64,000 nt of DNA from WVYX01 sp039586815. GTDB taxonomy: Bacteria; Gemmatimonadota; Gemmatimonadetes; Gemmatimonadales; GWC2-71-9. The translations under genes and the position numbers were made by a program. The stretch spans positions 116,627 to 180,626 of the forward strand of contig JBDHJR010000004.1 of assembly GCA_039586815.1 (NCBI GenBank). Reading direction: 5' to 3'. The notes below the pieces were generated by a model. It worked only from the letters and a program-made list of their open reading frames with translations. It had not been told where the DNA came from and did not search any database. Shown here in pieces: positions 16,193 through 25,319 of this stretch (the stretch's first letter is position 1; each line of letters begins with the position of its first letter).

Positions 16193-17572
16193 ATGCATCT
16201 TTTCGCCCCGGACGATCCCCGGCCCATCCATTTCATGGGGATAGCGGGTGCAGGAATGAGTGCGCTGGCGCTCATCGCACTGCGCCGCGGGGTGCCAGTC
16301 ACCGGATGTGATACCAGCCCGGCGGGCGCCGAAGAGCTGGCCCGCATGGGTGCCCGGATAACGGCGGGACACGACGCGAGCCACGTAACTGGTTCGCGTG
16401 CAGTGGTTTACACGGCAGCGATCGCGCCCGATCACGCCGAGCTCGAGGCGGCGCGGGCCGCAGGGATCGCGGTCGTGCCCCGGGCCGATGCCCTGGGCGA
16501 GGTCGTGGTGCCGGGCAAGCTGGTCGCGGTGGCCGGCACGCACGGCAAGACCACCACGACCGCCATGGTGGCAGACGCGCTGGCCGCGGCGGGCGCCGAT
16601 CCGACCGCCCTGGTAGGTGGACGCGTTGCCGCGTGGGAAGGGAATGCGCGCCTCGGTGACGACGAGATTTTCGTGGTCGAGGCCGACGAGTACGACAGGG
16701 CGCTGTTGAAGCTCGAGCCTACCGTGGCCCTGGTAGGCAACGTGGAAGCCGATCACATGGAATGCTACGGGTCGGTGGAGGAGCTGCACGCGGCGTTCGT
16801 GGAGTTTGCGGGGCGTGCCGAGCGGGCCGTGGTCGGGGTGGATGACGCAGGTGCGAGCCGCGTCGCACGCGCGTTGGAGGTACCCACGTGGCGGGTCGGG
16901 CTTGCCGAGGGCGCCGACATCCGGCTGTCCGACGTGCGGCGCGAGCAGGACGTCAGCGTGGCGCGGCTGTCGCTGCCGGGGGGGCGCACGGTGGAGCTGC
17001 GGCTCGCGGTACCGGGGCTGCACAACCTGCGCAACGCGGCGATGGCGGTGGCGGCTGTGTTGGAGCTGGGCGCCGACCTGGACCGGGCGCTCGCCGGCCT
17101 GGCGGAGTTCCGCGGCGTGGGACGGCGGTTCGAGGTGCTGGGAGCGCGCGACGGAGTTACGGTGGTCGATGATTACGCGCACCATCCCTCCGAGGTGGTC
17201 GCGACGCTGGCGGCGGCGCGGCAGCGCTACCCAGCGGCGCGGTTGGTGGTGGCTTTCCAGCCCCATCTCTACTCGCGCACGAAGGCGCTGGGCGAGGCGA
17301 TGGGAATTGCGCTGGCGACCGCCGACCTGGCGGTGGTGACCGATGTATACGCCGCTCGCGAGCAGCCTCTGCGCGGCGTGACGGGCAAGATCGTGGTCAA
17401 GGCAGCCAAACGCGCGGGCGCGAAGGTCGAGTGGGTGCCCAAGGTGGAGCGGTTGGCCGCAAAGCTCGAGAAACTCGTGGGAGAAGGCGACGTGGTACTG
17501 ACCCTCGGAGCCGGTGACATCACCGAAGTGGGACGCGACTTGCTCGAGCGCCTCGGCGGGAGTGCGGCGTGA
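16193..17572 (+). CDS. murC: UDP-N-acetylmuramate-L-alanine ligase MurC
   Basis: This 459-residue Mur ligase adds L-alanine to UDP-MurNAc, the first peptide step. The N-terminal motif HFMGIAGAGMSALALIAL is followed by the ATP loop AGTHGKTTTTAM, EADEYDRALL, NVEADHMECYG, the C-terminal VVDDYAHHPSEV and QPHLYSRTKAL. No clear ribosome-binding site precedes the ATG at 16193. murB does not follow, unlike in many dcw clusters, and no murB is present in the window. Confidence 0.96.
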   Translation: MHLFAPDDPRPIHFMGIAGAGMSALALIALRRGVPVTGCDTSPAGAEELARMGARITAGHDASHVTGSRAVVYTAAIAPDHAELEAARAAGIAVVPRADALGEVVVPGKLVAVAGTHGKTTTTAMVADALAAAGADPTALVGGRVAAWEGNARLGDDEIFVVEADEYDRALLKLEPTVALVGNVEADHMECYGSVEELHAAFVEFAGRAERAVVGVDDAGASRVARALEVPTWRVGLAEGADIRLSDVRREQDVSVARLSLPGGRTVELRLAVPGLHNLRNAAMAVAAVLELGADLDRALAGLAEFRGVGRRFEVLGARDGVTVVDDYAHHPSEVVATLAAARQRYPAARLVVAFQPHLYSRTKALGEAMGIALATADLAVVTDVYAAREQPLRGVTGKIVVKAAKRAGAKVEWVPKVERLAAKLEKLVGEGDVVLTLGAGDITEVGRDLLERLGGSAA

Positions 17573-18249
17573 AGCGGCGCCTGATCCTGTTCGGCTTGCT
17601 CGTACTCGTGGTGATCGCCACGGCCGGGTTCGCGCCGCGGGCGCTGCGCCACGTGGAGTTCTTCCGCATGCGACAGGTCGAGCTGGTCGGGCTGCGCTAC
17701 CTCGCACCGGACCAGGTGCTCGCGACCCTCGACATCGGACCGGTGCACCACCTGTTCGATCCCACCGATGAGATCGAGCAGCGGGCGGAGGCCATTCCTG
17801 GCGTAGTGGATGCAAAGGTGCAGCGCCGTCTCCCGGGTACGCTGCGCATCGTGTTCGCCGAGGAGGTACCCGTGGCGTTCGCGCCGGGTGCGGCGGGCCT
17901 GGTGCCGCTGGACGGAGAGTGTCGCCCCCTGCCGTACGATCCCGCAGTGACCGGTTTCGATCTACCGTTGGTGCCGGAGGTGGACACGGTGCTGGTGCGC
18001 GCCCTGGCGCTGGTGCGCACGGCCGACTCGTCGCTGTTCCAGGAGGTGGATGCGGCGCGACGCGGCGCCGGGGGTACGGTGGTGCTGGAGCTGGGTGGCC
18101 AGGCGGTGCTGCTGCGAGCGGCTCCGACGCTGGAGGAGATCTACGCGGTGGGGACGGTGCGTGAACAGCTGATGCGTTCCGGCCGCCCGTTCGGGGCGCT
18201 GGATGCCCGGTTCGCCGGATGGGTGGTCGTGCGGCGGGGTAGAGTGTGA
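17569..18249 (+). CDS. ftsQ: Cell division protein FtsQ (POTRA domain)
   Basis: This is a 226-residue bitopic protein with one N-terminal membrane helix (about 4-24) and a POTRA-like domain (FRMRQVELVGLRYLAPDQV, then IPGVVDAKVQRRLPGTLRIVFAEEVPVAF). FtsQ recruits FtsL/FtsB to the division site. Conservation outside the POTRA region is low, but position between murC and ftsA supports the call. It overlaps both neighbours by 4 bases. Confidence 0.9.
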   Translation: MKRRLILFGLLVLVVIATAGFAPRALRHVEFFRMRQVELVGLRYLAPDQVLATLDIGPVHHLFDPTDEIEQRAEAIPGVVDAKVQRRLPGTLRIVFAEEVPVAFAPGAAGLVPLDGECRPLPYDPAVTGFDLPLVPEVDTVLVRALALVRTADSSLFQEVDAARRGAGGTVVLELGGQAVLLRAAPTLEEIYAVGTVREQLMRSGRPFGALDARFAGWVVVRRGRV

Positions 18250-19478
18250 AGCGCGAAGCGTTGGTGAGCGGCCTCGATGTAGGGAGCACGAAGACTTGCG
18301 CGGTCATCGCGGAGGCGACGGGCGACGGACGGCTGCCCAAGGCGCGTGTCCTCGGTGTGGGGATGGCCAAATCCGGCGGCGTGAAACGGGGCCAGGTGCG
18401 GGACATCGAGGAGACCATCGATTCGATCGTGCGGGCGCTGCGCGATGCCGAGCGCATGGCCGGCGTGAAGGTGCCGTCGGTGTTCGCCGGGGTCGCAGCC
18501 GAGAACATCTCCTGGCAGATGGAGACCGGTCTCGCATCGGTGACGGGCGAGGAGATCAGGCGACACGACACGGAGCGGGTGGACGAGGTGGCACGAGCCG
18601 TGAGTTTGGGGGACGGCTACGAACTGCTCCACTCGATCGCTCAGGAATACAAGGTCGACAACCAGGGCGGGATCAGCGATCCCGTGGGAATGACCGGCAT
18701 GCGGCTCGAGGTCGAGATGTGCCTCATCGGCGTGCATGCCCAGGCGGCGCAGAACCTGCGGCGCTCGGTGAAGCGCGCGGGTTACGGCGTAGCCGAGTTC
18801 GTGCTGGAGCCGCTGGCCGCGTCGCTGGCGGTCGTGACCCAGGACGAGAAGGAGCTGGGATGTGCCCTGGTGGACATCGGGGGCGACTCGACGACCCTGT
18901 CCGTGTTCCACGACGGCAAGCCGCGCTACGTGGATTCGTTGCCGTTCGCCGCTGGACGGATCACGAGTGACCTGGTTCAGGGGCTGAGCGTGACCCAGGC
19001 CGACGCGGAGCGACTCAAGGAGCGGTGGGGCGTCGCCTACACCCCCATGGTCAATCCCGACGAGATGATCGAGCTTCCCGGCACGCCGGGTCAGGGTGTG
19101 CGCGGGGCAAAACGAGAGCTTGTTGCCCATATTATTCAGGAGCGCCTCGACGAGATCTTCGGCATCGTGCTCGACCGGCTGGAGACCTCGGGGTTCGGCG
19201 GGAGGCTTCCCGCCGGTGTGATCCTCACGGGCGGCGGTGCGCAGCTCGCTGGGATCGTGGAGTTGGGGCGCGAGGTATTCGCGATGCCGGTGCGACGGGG
19301 CTCTCCGGAGCGCGGCATCAGCGGGTTGGTGGACAGTGTGCAGGCGCCGCGCTACGCGGTGCCGGTGGGGCTGGCACTCTACGGTGTGCAGCGACGCGTT
19401 CAGGGTGACGCAGTCGGAGGCACCGGGGTCAGCCGCCTGTTCGGTCCGGTGAAGCGCTGGCTGCAGGAGTTCTTCTAA
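18246..19478 (+). CDS. ftsA: Cell division protein FtsA
   Basis: This is a 410-residue actin-like ATPase that tethers FtsZ to the membrane. Visible are the phosphate-1 loop GLDVGSTKTCAVI, the FtsA-specific 1C domain, the phosphate-2 loop ALVDIGGDSTTLSV and the adenosine motif ILTGGGAQLAGI. The C-terminus (VSRLFGPVKRWLQEFF) is the expected amphipathic membrane-targeting helix. The GTG at 18246 overlaps the ftsQ stop. Confidence 0.96.
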   Translation: MKREALVSGLDVGSTKTCAVIAEATGDGRLPKARVLGVGMAKSGGVKRGQVRDIEETIDSIVRALRDAERMAGVKVPSVFAGVAAENISWQMETGLASVTGEEIRRHDTERVDEVARAVSLGDGYELLHSIAQEYKVDNQGGISDPVGMTGMRLEVEMCLIGVHAQAAQNLRRSVKRAGYGVAEFVLEPLAASLAVVTQDEKELGCALVDIGGDSTTLSVFHDGKPRYVDSLPFAAGRITSDLVQGLSVTQADAERLKERWGVAYTPMVNPDEMIELPGTPGQGVRGAKRELVAHIIQERLDEIFGIVLDRLETSGFGGRLPAGVILTGGGAQLAGIVELGREVFAMPVRRGSPERGISGLVDSVQAPRYAVPVGLALYGVQRRVQGDAVGGTGVSRLFGPVKRWLQEFF

Positions 19479-19498
19479 CCGCCGTGAACGAGGGGCCC

Positions 19499-20656
19499 AT
19501 GGTCTTCGAACTCGAGGAAAAAGTCTCCAAGAACGCCAGGATGCGGGTCTCAGGTGTCGGTGGCGGTGGAGGCAATGCCGTCAACCGCATGATCGAGGAG
19601 CACCTCACGGGGGTGGAGTTCATCTCGGTCAACACCGACGCGCAGGCGCTGCTGCACAACAAGGCCGACGTGAAGGTGCAGATCGGCAAGAAGCTCACGC
19701 GTGGGCTCGGTGCGGGTGCGCGACCCGAGATCGGCCGCCAGGCCATCGAGGAGAACAAGGATGACGTGCTGCACGTGCTCGAGGGCGCGGACCTCGTGTT
19801 CGTCACCTGCGGCATGGGCGGCGGCACGGGCACCGGAGCGGCGCCGATCATCTCGCAGCTCGCGCGGGACGTAGGCGCGCTCACCGTCGGGATCGTGACC
19901 AAGCCGTTCCTGTTCGAGGGGCGCAAGCGGATGCGGCAGGCCGAGATCGGCATCGCGGAGATGCGCAAGCACGTCGACACGATGATCGTGGTGCCGAACG
20001 AGCGGCTGTTGGCGGTGGTCGGCAAGAACGTGCCCTTCCAGGAGGCGCTCAAGAAGGCCGACGAGGTGCTGCTGCACGCGACGCAGGGCATCTCGACGCT
20101 CATCAGCGTCACCGGCTTGGTGAACGTCGACTTCGCCGACGTACGCACGGTCATGCAGAACGGTGGCTCCGCGCTCATGGGGATGGGAACCGGCCGCGAC
20201 GAGGACCGGGCGATCGAGGCGTCGCAGCAGGCCATCACTAGCCCGCTGCTCGACAACGTTTCCATCGCAGGCTCCACGGGCGTGCTGGTGAACATCACGG
20301 GTGGCGAGGACATGAGCCTCGGCGAGGTGAGCCAGATCAGCGAGGTGATCCACGACGCCGCGGGCGATCAAGCCGAGATCATCTTCGGTGCGGTCAATGA
20401 CCCTGCGATGGCCGGCGAGATCCGTGTCACGGTGATCGCCACCGGCTTCGACAAGCCGGCGACGCAGCAGGAGAGCCCCTTCGGGCGCAGCGGTACCGCT
20501 GGCGTGCTGCCCTTCCCGCAACAGCGCGGCGGGCGTGCGTCGAAGCCGGTCTCCAAGGACACCCCGGCGCCCGCGGCGAAGCCGGAGCCCGCCACGCCGG
20601 ACGTGGACATCTCCGAGATGGAGATTCCCACCTTCATTCGGCGCCAGATGGACTGA
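19499..20656 (+). CDS. ftsZ: Cell division GTPase FtsZ
   Basis: This is a 385-residue tubulin-like GTPase that forms the Z ring. Visible are VSGVGGGGGNAVNRM, the tubulin signature GMGGGTGTGAAP, the T7 loop NVDFADVRTVM and GSALMGMGTG. After a Pro/Ala-rich linker, the conserved tail peptide EIPTFIRRQMD binds FtsA. The ATG at 19499 has GAGGGG just upstream, whereas an in-frame GTG at 19484 has no ribosome-binding site and would add five residues. It closes the dcw cluster. Confidence 0.97.
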   Translation: MVFELEEKVSKNARMRVSGVGGGGGNAVNRMIEEHLTGVEFISVNTDAQALLHNKADVKVQIGKKLTRGLGAGARPEIGRQAIEENKDDVLHVLEGADLVFVTCGMGGGTGTGAAPIISQLARDVGALTVGIVTKPFLFEGRKRMRQAEIGIAEMRKHVDTMIVVPNERLLAVVGKNVPFQEALKKADEVLLHATQGISTLISVTGLVNVDFADVRTVMQNGGSALMGMGTGRDEDRAIEASQQAITSPLLDNVSIAGSTGVLVNITGGEDMSLGEVSQISEVIHDAAGDQAEIIFGAVNDPAMAGEIRVTVIATGFDKPATQQESPFGRSGTAGVLPFPQQRGGRASKPVSKDTPAPAAKPEPATPDVDISEMEIPTFIRRQMD

Positions 20657-20657
20657 C

Positions 20658-21926
20658 ATGCGCCACCGCGCGCTCCCGATAGCGATCGCCGCGCTGGCGT
20701 TCGTCGTCGCCCTCGTGTGGACGGCGGGCGAGGCGTGGTCTGAGCGCCGCATTCCCGTGGCAAAGCCAATCGTGGTGAGCAAGGCGTTATACGAACGCGC
20801 CGACACGCTGCGTCGCAATGAGACGCTGTCCCACCTGTTCTCGCGGCACCGCATCGAGGGTACGGAGCTGATCTCCCTGCTCGACGCGGCCGACGGCCTG
20901 AACCCGCGGCGCATGCCGGCCGGCCAGGTCTTCGAGTTTCGCTATGCCGTGGGTGAGGCGCGCCCCAACCGCGTCACCATTCGGTTGGGCGACGACCGCC
21001 TCCTCACGCTGCACGCCGATACGGGCCGGACGTGGCGCGGTGAGTCGGATGCGATCGTGTGGAGCGTGGAGTTGCGGCGCGTCGAGGGCGTGATTCGCTC
21101 GTCGCTGTACGATGCGCTCAACGAGAACATCCCCGACTCGGTGCTGCCGCCGAGCCAGCGGCCCCTGCTGCTGTGGGATCTGGCCGACGGAGTGTTCGGG
21201 TGGATGATCGACTTCACGCGCGACAACTACGAGGGCGACGACTTCGTGGTGCTCTACGAGCGGCTCAAGTCGGGCCTGGGCGACGTGCGCTACGGGCGGG
21301 TCGTTGCCGCGCGGATCGAGTCGCGCGGGGAGCCGCACGACGCGTACGTGATGACCGATGACGAAGGACGCAACCACTACTACGATGCCGAGGGGCGCTC
21401 TCTCAAGCGCGCCTTTAAGCTCTATCCGGTGCCGTCGTTCAAGTACATCTCGTCGGGATTTTCGGGCCGCCGGTTCCACCCAGTGCTCAAGACCCACAGG
21501 GCGCACCTGGGTGTGGATTACGCGGCGAGCACCGGCACGCCCATCGTCGCGACCGGAGACGGCACTGTGTCGCGCGCCGGCCGCTGGGGTGGGTACGGCA
21601 TCATAGTGGCGGTACGGCACACCAAGGACATCGAGACCCGCTACGCCCACATGAGCCGCATTCGCGGCGGTATACGCCCGGGCGTGCGCGTGCAGCAGGG
21701 TCAGATCATCGGCTACGTCGGGATGACGGGGCTGGCCAACGCGCCGCACGTCCACTACGAGTTCCTCAAGAACGGCGCGCACCGCGATCCGCGTTCCGCA
21801 GGTGAGTTCGGGGAGGGAGAGCCGGTGCCGCGGGATCGTCGCGCCGAGTACGAGTCGCTGCGGTCGTACTACGAGCTGCTCCTGGTTCCCCGGTCCACCG
21901 AGAGCGTCGCCGCCGGCACCGACTGA
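20658..21926 (+). CDS. M23-family peptidoglycan endopeptidase, membrane-anchored
   Basis: This is a 422-residue protein with an N-terminal anchor or signal (about 5-25), an OapA/LysM-like region (LRRNETLSHLFSRHRI) and a C-terminal LytM domain with zinc ligands in HPVLKTHRAHLGVDYAAS (HxxxD) and APHVHYEF (HxH). The active-site set is complete, so it is likely a working endopeptidase that cuts peptide cross-links in the periplasm. It begins 1 base after the ftsZ stop, which points to a role in septum splitting or growth; that part is inference. Confidence 0.9.
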   Translation: MRHRALPIAIAALAFVVALVWTAGEAWSERRIPVAKPIVVSKALYERADTLRRNETLSHLFSRHRIEGTELISLLDAADGLNPRRMPAGQVFEFRYAVGEARPNRVTIRLGDDRLLTLHADTGRTWRGESDAIVWSVELRRVEGVIRSSLYDALNENIPDSVLPPSQRPLLLWDLADGVFGWMIDFTRDNYEGDDFVVLYERLKSGLGDVRYGRVVAARIESRGEPHDAYVMTDDEGRNHYYDAEGRSLKRAFKLYPVPSFKYISSGFSGRRFHPVLKTHRAHLGVDYAASTGTPIVATGDGTVSRAGRWGGYGIIVAVRHTKDIETRYAHMSRIRGGIRPGVRVQQGQIIGYVGMTGLANAPHVHYEFLKNGAHRDPRSAGEFGEGEPVPRDRRAEYESLRSYYELLLVPRSTESVAAGTD

Positions 21927-21949
21927 CGCAGACGCGGGTACCGTAACCC

Positions 21950-22618
21950 GTGGATATCTATCCGGCCATAGACATCGAGAACGGGCGTGTCGCACGGACC
22001 GCGGCAGGCGAACGTGACGATCCGCTCGCGTTGGCCGACGCGTACGTCGCCGAGGGCGCGCGCTGGGTGCACGTGGTGGACATGGACCGCGCGCTCGACA
22101 CCGGCGGCGAGAACGATCGGCTGGTGCGCCGGTTGTGCGGCCTGTCGGGCGTGGCAGTGCAGGTCGGCGGCAATATCACCGATTCCGCCTGGGCGAGCGA
22201 CATGGTGGACGCGGGTGCCGCGCGGGTGGTGCTGGGATCGGCTGCGGCGGTCGAGCCGGGCCGCCTCGCTCAACTGGCCTCCGCCGTCGGCATCGACCGC
22301 GCGGCCGTGGCGCTGGACGTGCGCCGTGGGGCGCCGCTGCCGGTCACTCTGGAGCAGCTCTCGGCGCTGCTGCGTGACATCGGGGTGCGCACCGTGCTGT
22401 ATCGCGACCTGGAGCGCGACGGCACCCTGGGCGGCGCCGAGCTCGAGGGAGCAGCGGCGCTGATGCGATACGGCTTCGAGGTGATCGCCGCCGGCGGTGT
22501 GGCGTCGCTGCAGGAGCTGGAGTCAGCCGCCCGCCTCGGGCTCGCCGGTGTCATCGTGGGCCGCGCATTGCTGGAAGGGCGCTTCACGCTGAGTGAGGCG
22601 ATGGCATGCTCGGGCTGA
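21950..22618 (+). CDS. hisA: HisA-like phosphoribosyl isomerase, outside any his operon
   Basis: This is a 222-residue TIM barrel of the HisA/HisF family. Seen are MDIYPAIDIENGRVAR with the first catalytic Asp, WVHVVDMDRALDTG, VQVGGNI, VALDVRRG with the second Asp, YRDLERDGTLGG, IAAGGVAS and GVIVGRALLEG. HisA isomerises ProFAR to PRFAR in histidine synthesis. It is shorter than typical HisA (about 240-245), and the usual R-L-x-Q-G after the first strand is altered to RTAAGE. No other his gene is nearby, so a changed substrate is possible. GTG start. Confidence 0.78.
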   Translation: MDIYPAIDIENGRVARTAAGERDDPLALADAYVAEGARWVHVVDMDRALDTGGENDRLVRRLCGLSGVAVQVGGNITDSAWASDMVDAGAARVVLGSAAAVEPGRLAQLASAVGIDRAAVALDVRRGAPLPVTLEQLSALLRDIGVRTVLYRDLERDGTLGGAELEGAAALMRYGFEVIAAGGVASLQELESAARLGLAGVIVGRALLEGRFTLSEAMACSG

Positions 22619-24426
22619 TCGTCGCCCTGGGAGCGGCGGCGCTGATCGCCGGCTTCACCTACCTCAGGCGCGAGCGGTTGGGCATCGAGGGATTGGGGCT
22701 CGCGGCCCTGCGCACGGTGGCGCTCGCGAGCCTGCTGGTGCTGGTGCTCAATCCGGTGCGCGGCGCTCGAGTTGCTGGGGGAGAGCCCACCGTGCTGCTC
22801 GACGCGTCGCTCAGCATGACGGCCGCCGGTGGCCAGTGGTCGACAGCTCTGGACACGGCCCGTGGCCTGGCCGGTACGGCGGCGGCCGTGCTGCGGTTTG
22901 GATCGGGCGTGACCGCGTTCGATACCGTTCCACCTGCCGACGGACGCTCGCGTCTGGGACCGGCACTCGCGGCGGCCCAGGGCCGGGGCCGCCCCGTGGT
23001 GATCGTGACCGACGGCGAGCTGGACGACGCTGCGGCCATCCCTGCCGCGTTGCTGGGTGGCGCCAGGGTTGTTCTGCTGCAGCGCGACACCGCACCAGGC
23101 GCGGCGCTGATTGATGCGCACCTCCCCGCCGTGGCACAGCGTGGAGATTCGCTCGGCATATCGCTCACCATCGGCAAGTGGGGCGCCGAGTCCGGTCAGA
23201 GCGCCCGCCTCGAGGTGTTCGTGGGAGAGCGACGCCTGCTGCAGCGCGAGCTGGAGCTGCCGCCGGGCCCCGCCACCGCGCGCCGCAGCGTCGCGCTCCC
23301 CCCTCGCACGCTGGCGGTGGGAAGGCACGTGCTGCGCCTGCGCGTCACACTGCCCGGCGACGCCGAGCCGCGCGATGACGAGCGCTGGCGCGTCGTGCGG
23401 ATAACGGATCGGCCCGCCGTGGTAGTGATCGTGGATCCGGCGGATTGGGAGGGGCGGTTCCTGGTGAGCACACTGCGGGCGGTGTCAGGCACTTCGGTCA
23501 TAGGGTACGCGCGCACGGGTGACACGACGTGGATCGACATGCGCACGCTCGAGCGGGCTTCTCTTGGCGCCGTGCGGTCCGCCGCGCGTCGTGCGGGACT
23601 GCTGGTGCTGCGCGGCGGAAGCAGCAGCGCGATCGCGCCACAGCGGCGCGGACCGGTGTGGCGTTGGCCGGGTGGCAGCGACCGGAGTGCCGAGTTGTTC
23701 CCGGGCGACTGGTATCTGGGTGGTGCCGTGCCGGCATCGCCGCTGGCCGGCCGGCTCGCCGGGGTGGCGTGGGACGCACTGCCGCCGCTCACCGGTGTGG
23801 TGCCCCTCGCTCCCAGCAGGGGCGAGTGGGTGGCGTTGTCGGCGCGTCGTGGGCGGCGCGGCGCCGAGCGGGCAGTGCTGGTGGGCACCGATACCGCCGG
23901 GCAGCGGGAGCTCACCACCGCAGGGGCGGGAGTGTGGCGCTGGGCGTTCCGCGGCGGTGCGGCGGCCGAGGCGTACCGCGCGCTTGTGGCAGCGGGAGTC
24001 GATTGGCTGCTCGCCTCTGAAGCGCTGCCTGGGCAGGCGCCGCTCAGCGCCGCCGCCGTCACCCCGCGTGGAACGCCGGTAGTGTTCCGCCGGCACGGTG
24101 ATTCAGGACCCGATTCGGTCATTGTTACGCTCGAGGGAGGAGGAGTTACCGAGACCGTGAGCCTGCAGTTCGACGCGGACGGCGTCGCGCTGGTGACGCT
24201 GGAGCCGGGCGTGTACCGCTGGTCGGCGCCGGGTGCCGGCGGCATGGCCGTGGTGGAGCCCTACTCGGAGGAGTTCGTGCCGCGGCCGGTGGCCAGCCTC
24301 AGCGTGGGTGCGGCGGGCTTCACCTGGCTCGAAACGTACGCGCGCGAGTGGTGGTGGCTCTTCCTGATCGCGGTAGCGGCGCTCGCCGCGGAGTGGGCCT
24401 GGCGGCAACGCCGGGGGTTGTCGTGA
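22606..24426 (+). CDS. Membrane protein with von Willebrand factor A-like domain
   Basis: This is a 606-residue protein with two N-terminal membrane helices (about 1-20 and 33-50). A VWA-like core follows, with the MIDAS motif DASLS at residues 66-70 and a later VVIVTDGELDDAAA strand. A long periplasmic middle is rich in beta strands, and a C-terminal helix (about 578-600) precedes WRQRRG. The layout resembles BatA-like or YfbK-like membrane VWA proteins, but no named family was assigned. It overlaps hisA by 13 bases and ftsY by 4 bases, so it is expressed with them. Confidence 0.72.
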   Translation: MLGLIVALGAAALIAGFTYLRRERLGIEGLGLAALRTVALASLLVLVLNPVRGARVAGGEPTVLLDASLSMTAAGGQWSTALDTARGLAGTAAAVLRFGSGVTAFDTVPPADGRSRLGPALAAAQGRGRPVVIVTDGELDDAAAIPAALLGGARVVLLQRDTAPGAALIDAHLPAVAQRGDSLGISLTIGKWGAESGQSARLEVFVGERRLLQRELELPPGPATARRSVALPPRTLAVGRHVLRLRVTLPGDAEPRDDERWRVVRITDRPAVVVIVDPADWEGRFLVSTLRAVSGTSVIGYARTGDTTWIDMRTLERASLGAVRSAARRAGLLVLRGGSSSAIAPQRRGPVWRWPGGSDRSAELFPGDWYLGGAVPASPLAGRLAGVAWDALPPLTGVVPLAPSRGEWVALSARRGRRGAERAVLVGTDTAGQRELTTAGAGVWRWAFRGGAAAEAYRALVAAGVDWLLASEALPGQAPLSAAAVTPRGTPVVFRRHGDSGPDSVIVTLEGGGVTETVSLQFDADGVALVTLEPGVYRWSAPGAGGMAVVEPYSEEFVPRPVASLSVGAAGFTWLETYAREWWWLFLIAVAALAAEWAWRQRRGLS

Positions 24427-25319
24427 AGCGCGGGCTGTGGCGTCGCATCAAGGAGGTGGCCCTCACCGACGTCACGGTGCTGGTGAAGGGGCTCGATCAC
24501 GACACGCTCGAGGCGATCGAGCGCGTCCTGGTCGAAGCCGACTTCGGGCCGGCGGCGTTCGAGATCACCGAGGAGCTCGAGGCTCAGCTCAGGCGCGGCA
24601 GCCTCAAGTCCGAGAGTGCCGCACGCGCGTGGCTCGAGCATCGCATCGCCGATTACCTGCCGGGCAGTGGCGAGCAGCGCGAGCTGGACCTGGGCGACGG
24701 AGCCGGGCCGGCCGTGATCCTGGTATTGGGCGTGAACGGCGTGGGGAAGACCACGTTCATCGCCAAGCTGGCGCACCGGCTCGGGCGCCAGGGCAAGAGC
24801 GTGATCCTCGCTGCGGCCGATACGTATCGTGCCGGAGCCAGCGAGCAGCTCACCGAGTGGGCCGCGCGCCTGGAGTTGCCGTGTGTCACCGGCACGCCGG
24901 GCGGCGATCCCGCCGCGGTGGCGTTCGACGCCGTGGAAGCGGCCAAGGCACGCAGCATTGACGTGGTCCTGGTGGATACGGCCGGTCGGCTGCACACGCA
25001 CGGGGACCTCATGGAGGAACTCAAGAAGATCGCCCGCGTGGTGGAGCGCCGGCGCGACGGCGCGCCGCACGAGAGCTTCCTCGTGCTCGACGGCACGGTG
25101 GGGCAGAACGCGATGCAACAGGGACACGCGTTTGCGGATGCCGTGCCGGTGAGCGGGCTGGTGATCACCAAGCTGGACGGCACCGCCAAAGGCGGTGCGG
25201 TGATTCGGCTGCGCCGCGAGCTGGACGTTCCCATCGCCTTCATCGGGGTGGGTGAAGGGTTGGACGACCTCGAAGTGTTCGACCCACAGCGTTTCACGGA
25301 GCGCATGTTGGCAGACTGA
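24423..25319 (+). CDS. ftsY: Signal recognition particle receptor FtsY
   Basis: This is a 298-residue SRP GTPase that docks ribosome-SRP complexes at the membrane. The N-domain helices (about 1-85) are followed by the G-domain with GVNGVGKTTFIAKLA (P-loop), AADTYRAGASEQL, VLVDTAGRLHTHGDLMEEL, VITKLDGTAKGG and IGVGEGLDDLEVFD. It lacks the long acidic A domain of enterobacterial FtsY, which is common. The GTG at 24423 overlaps the upstream stop; its own stop shares one base with the recG ATG. Confidence 0.96.
   Translation: MKRGLWRRIKEVALTDVTVLVKGLDHDTLEAIERVLVEADFGPAAFEITEELEAQLRRGSLKSESAARAWLEHRIADYLPGSGEQRELDLGDGAGPAVILVLGVNGVGKTTFIAKLAHRLGRQGKSVILAAADTYRAGASEQLTEWAARLELPCVTGTPGGDPAAVAFDAVEAAKARSIDVVLVDTAGRLHTHGDLMEELKKIARVVERRRDGAPHESFLVLDGTVGQNAMQQGHAFADAVPVSGLVITKLDGTAKGGAVIRLRRELDVPIAFIGVGEGLDDLEVFDPQRFTERMLAD

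Noticed and set aside
16121..18571. Long minus-strand open frame of 816 codons under murC-ftsQ-ftsA
   Set aside because: Arg/Pro/His-rich composition with no motif, lying under three clear genes; a high-GC shadow.
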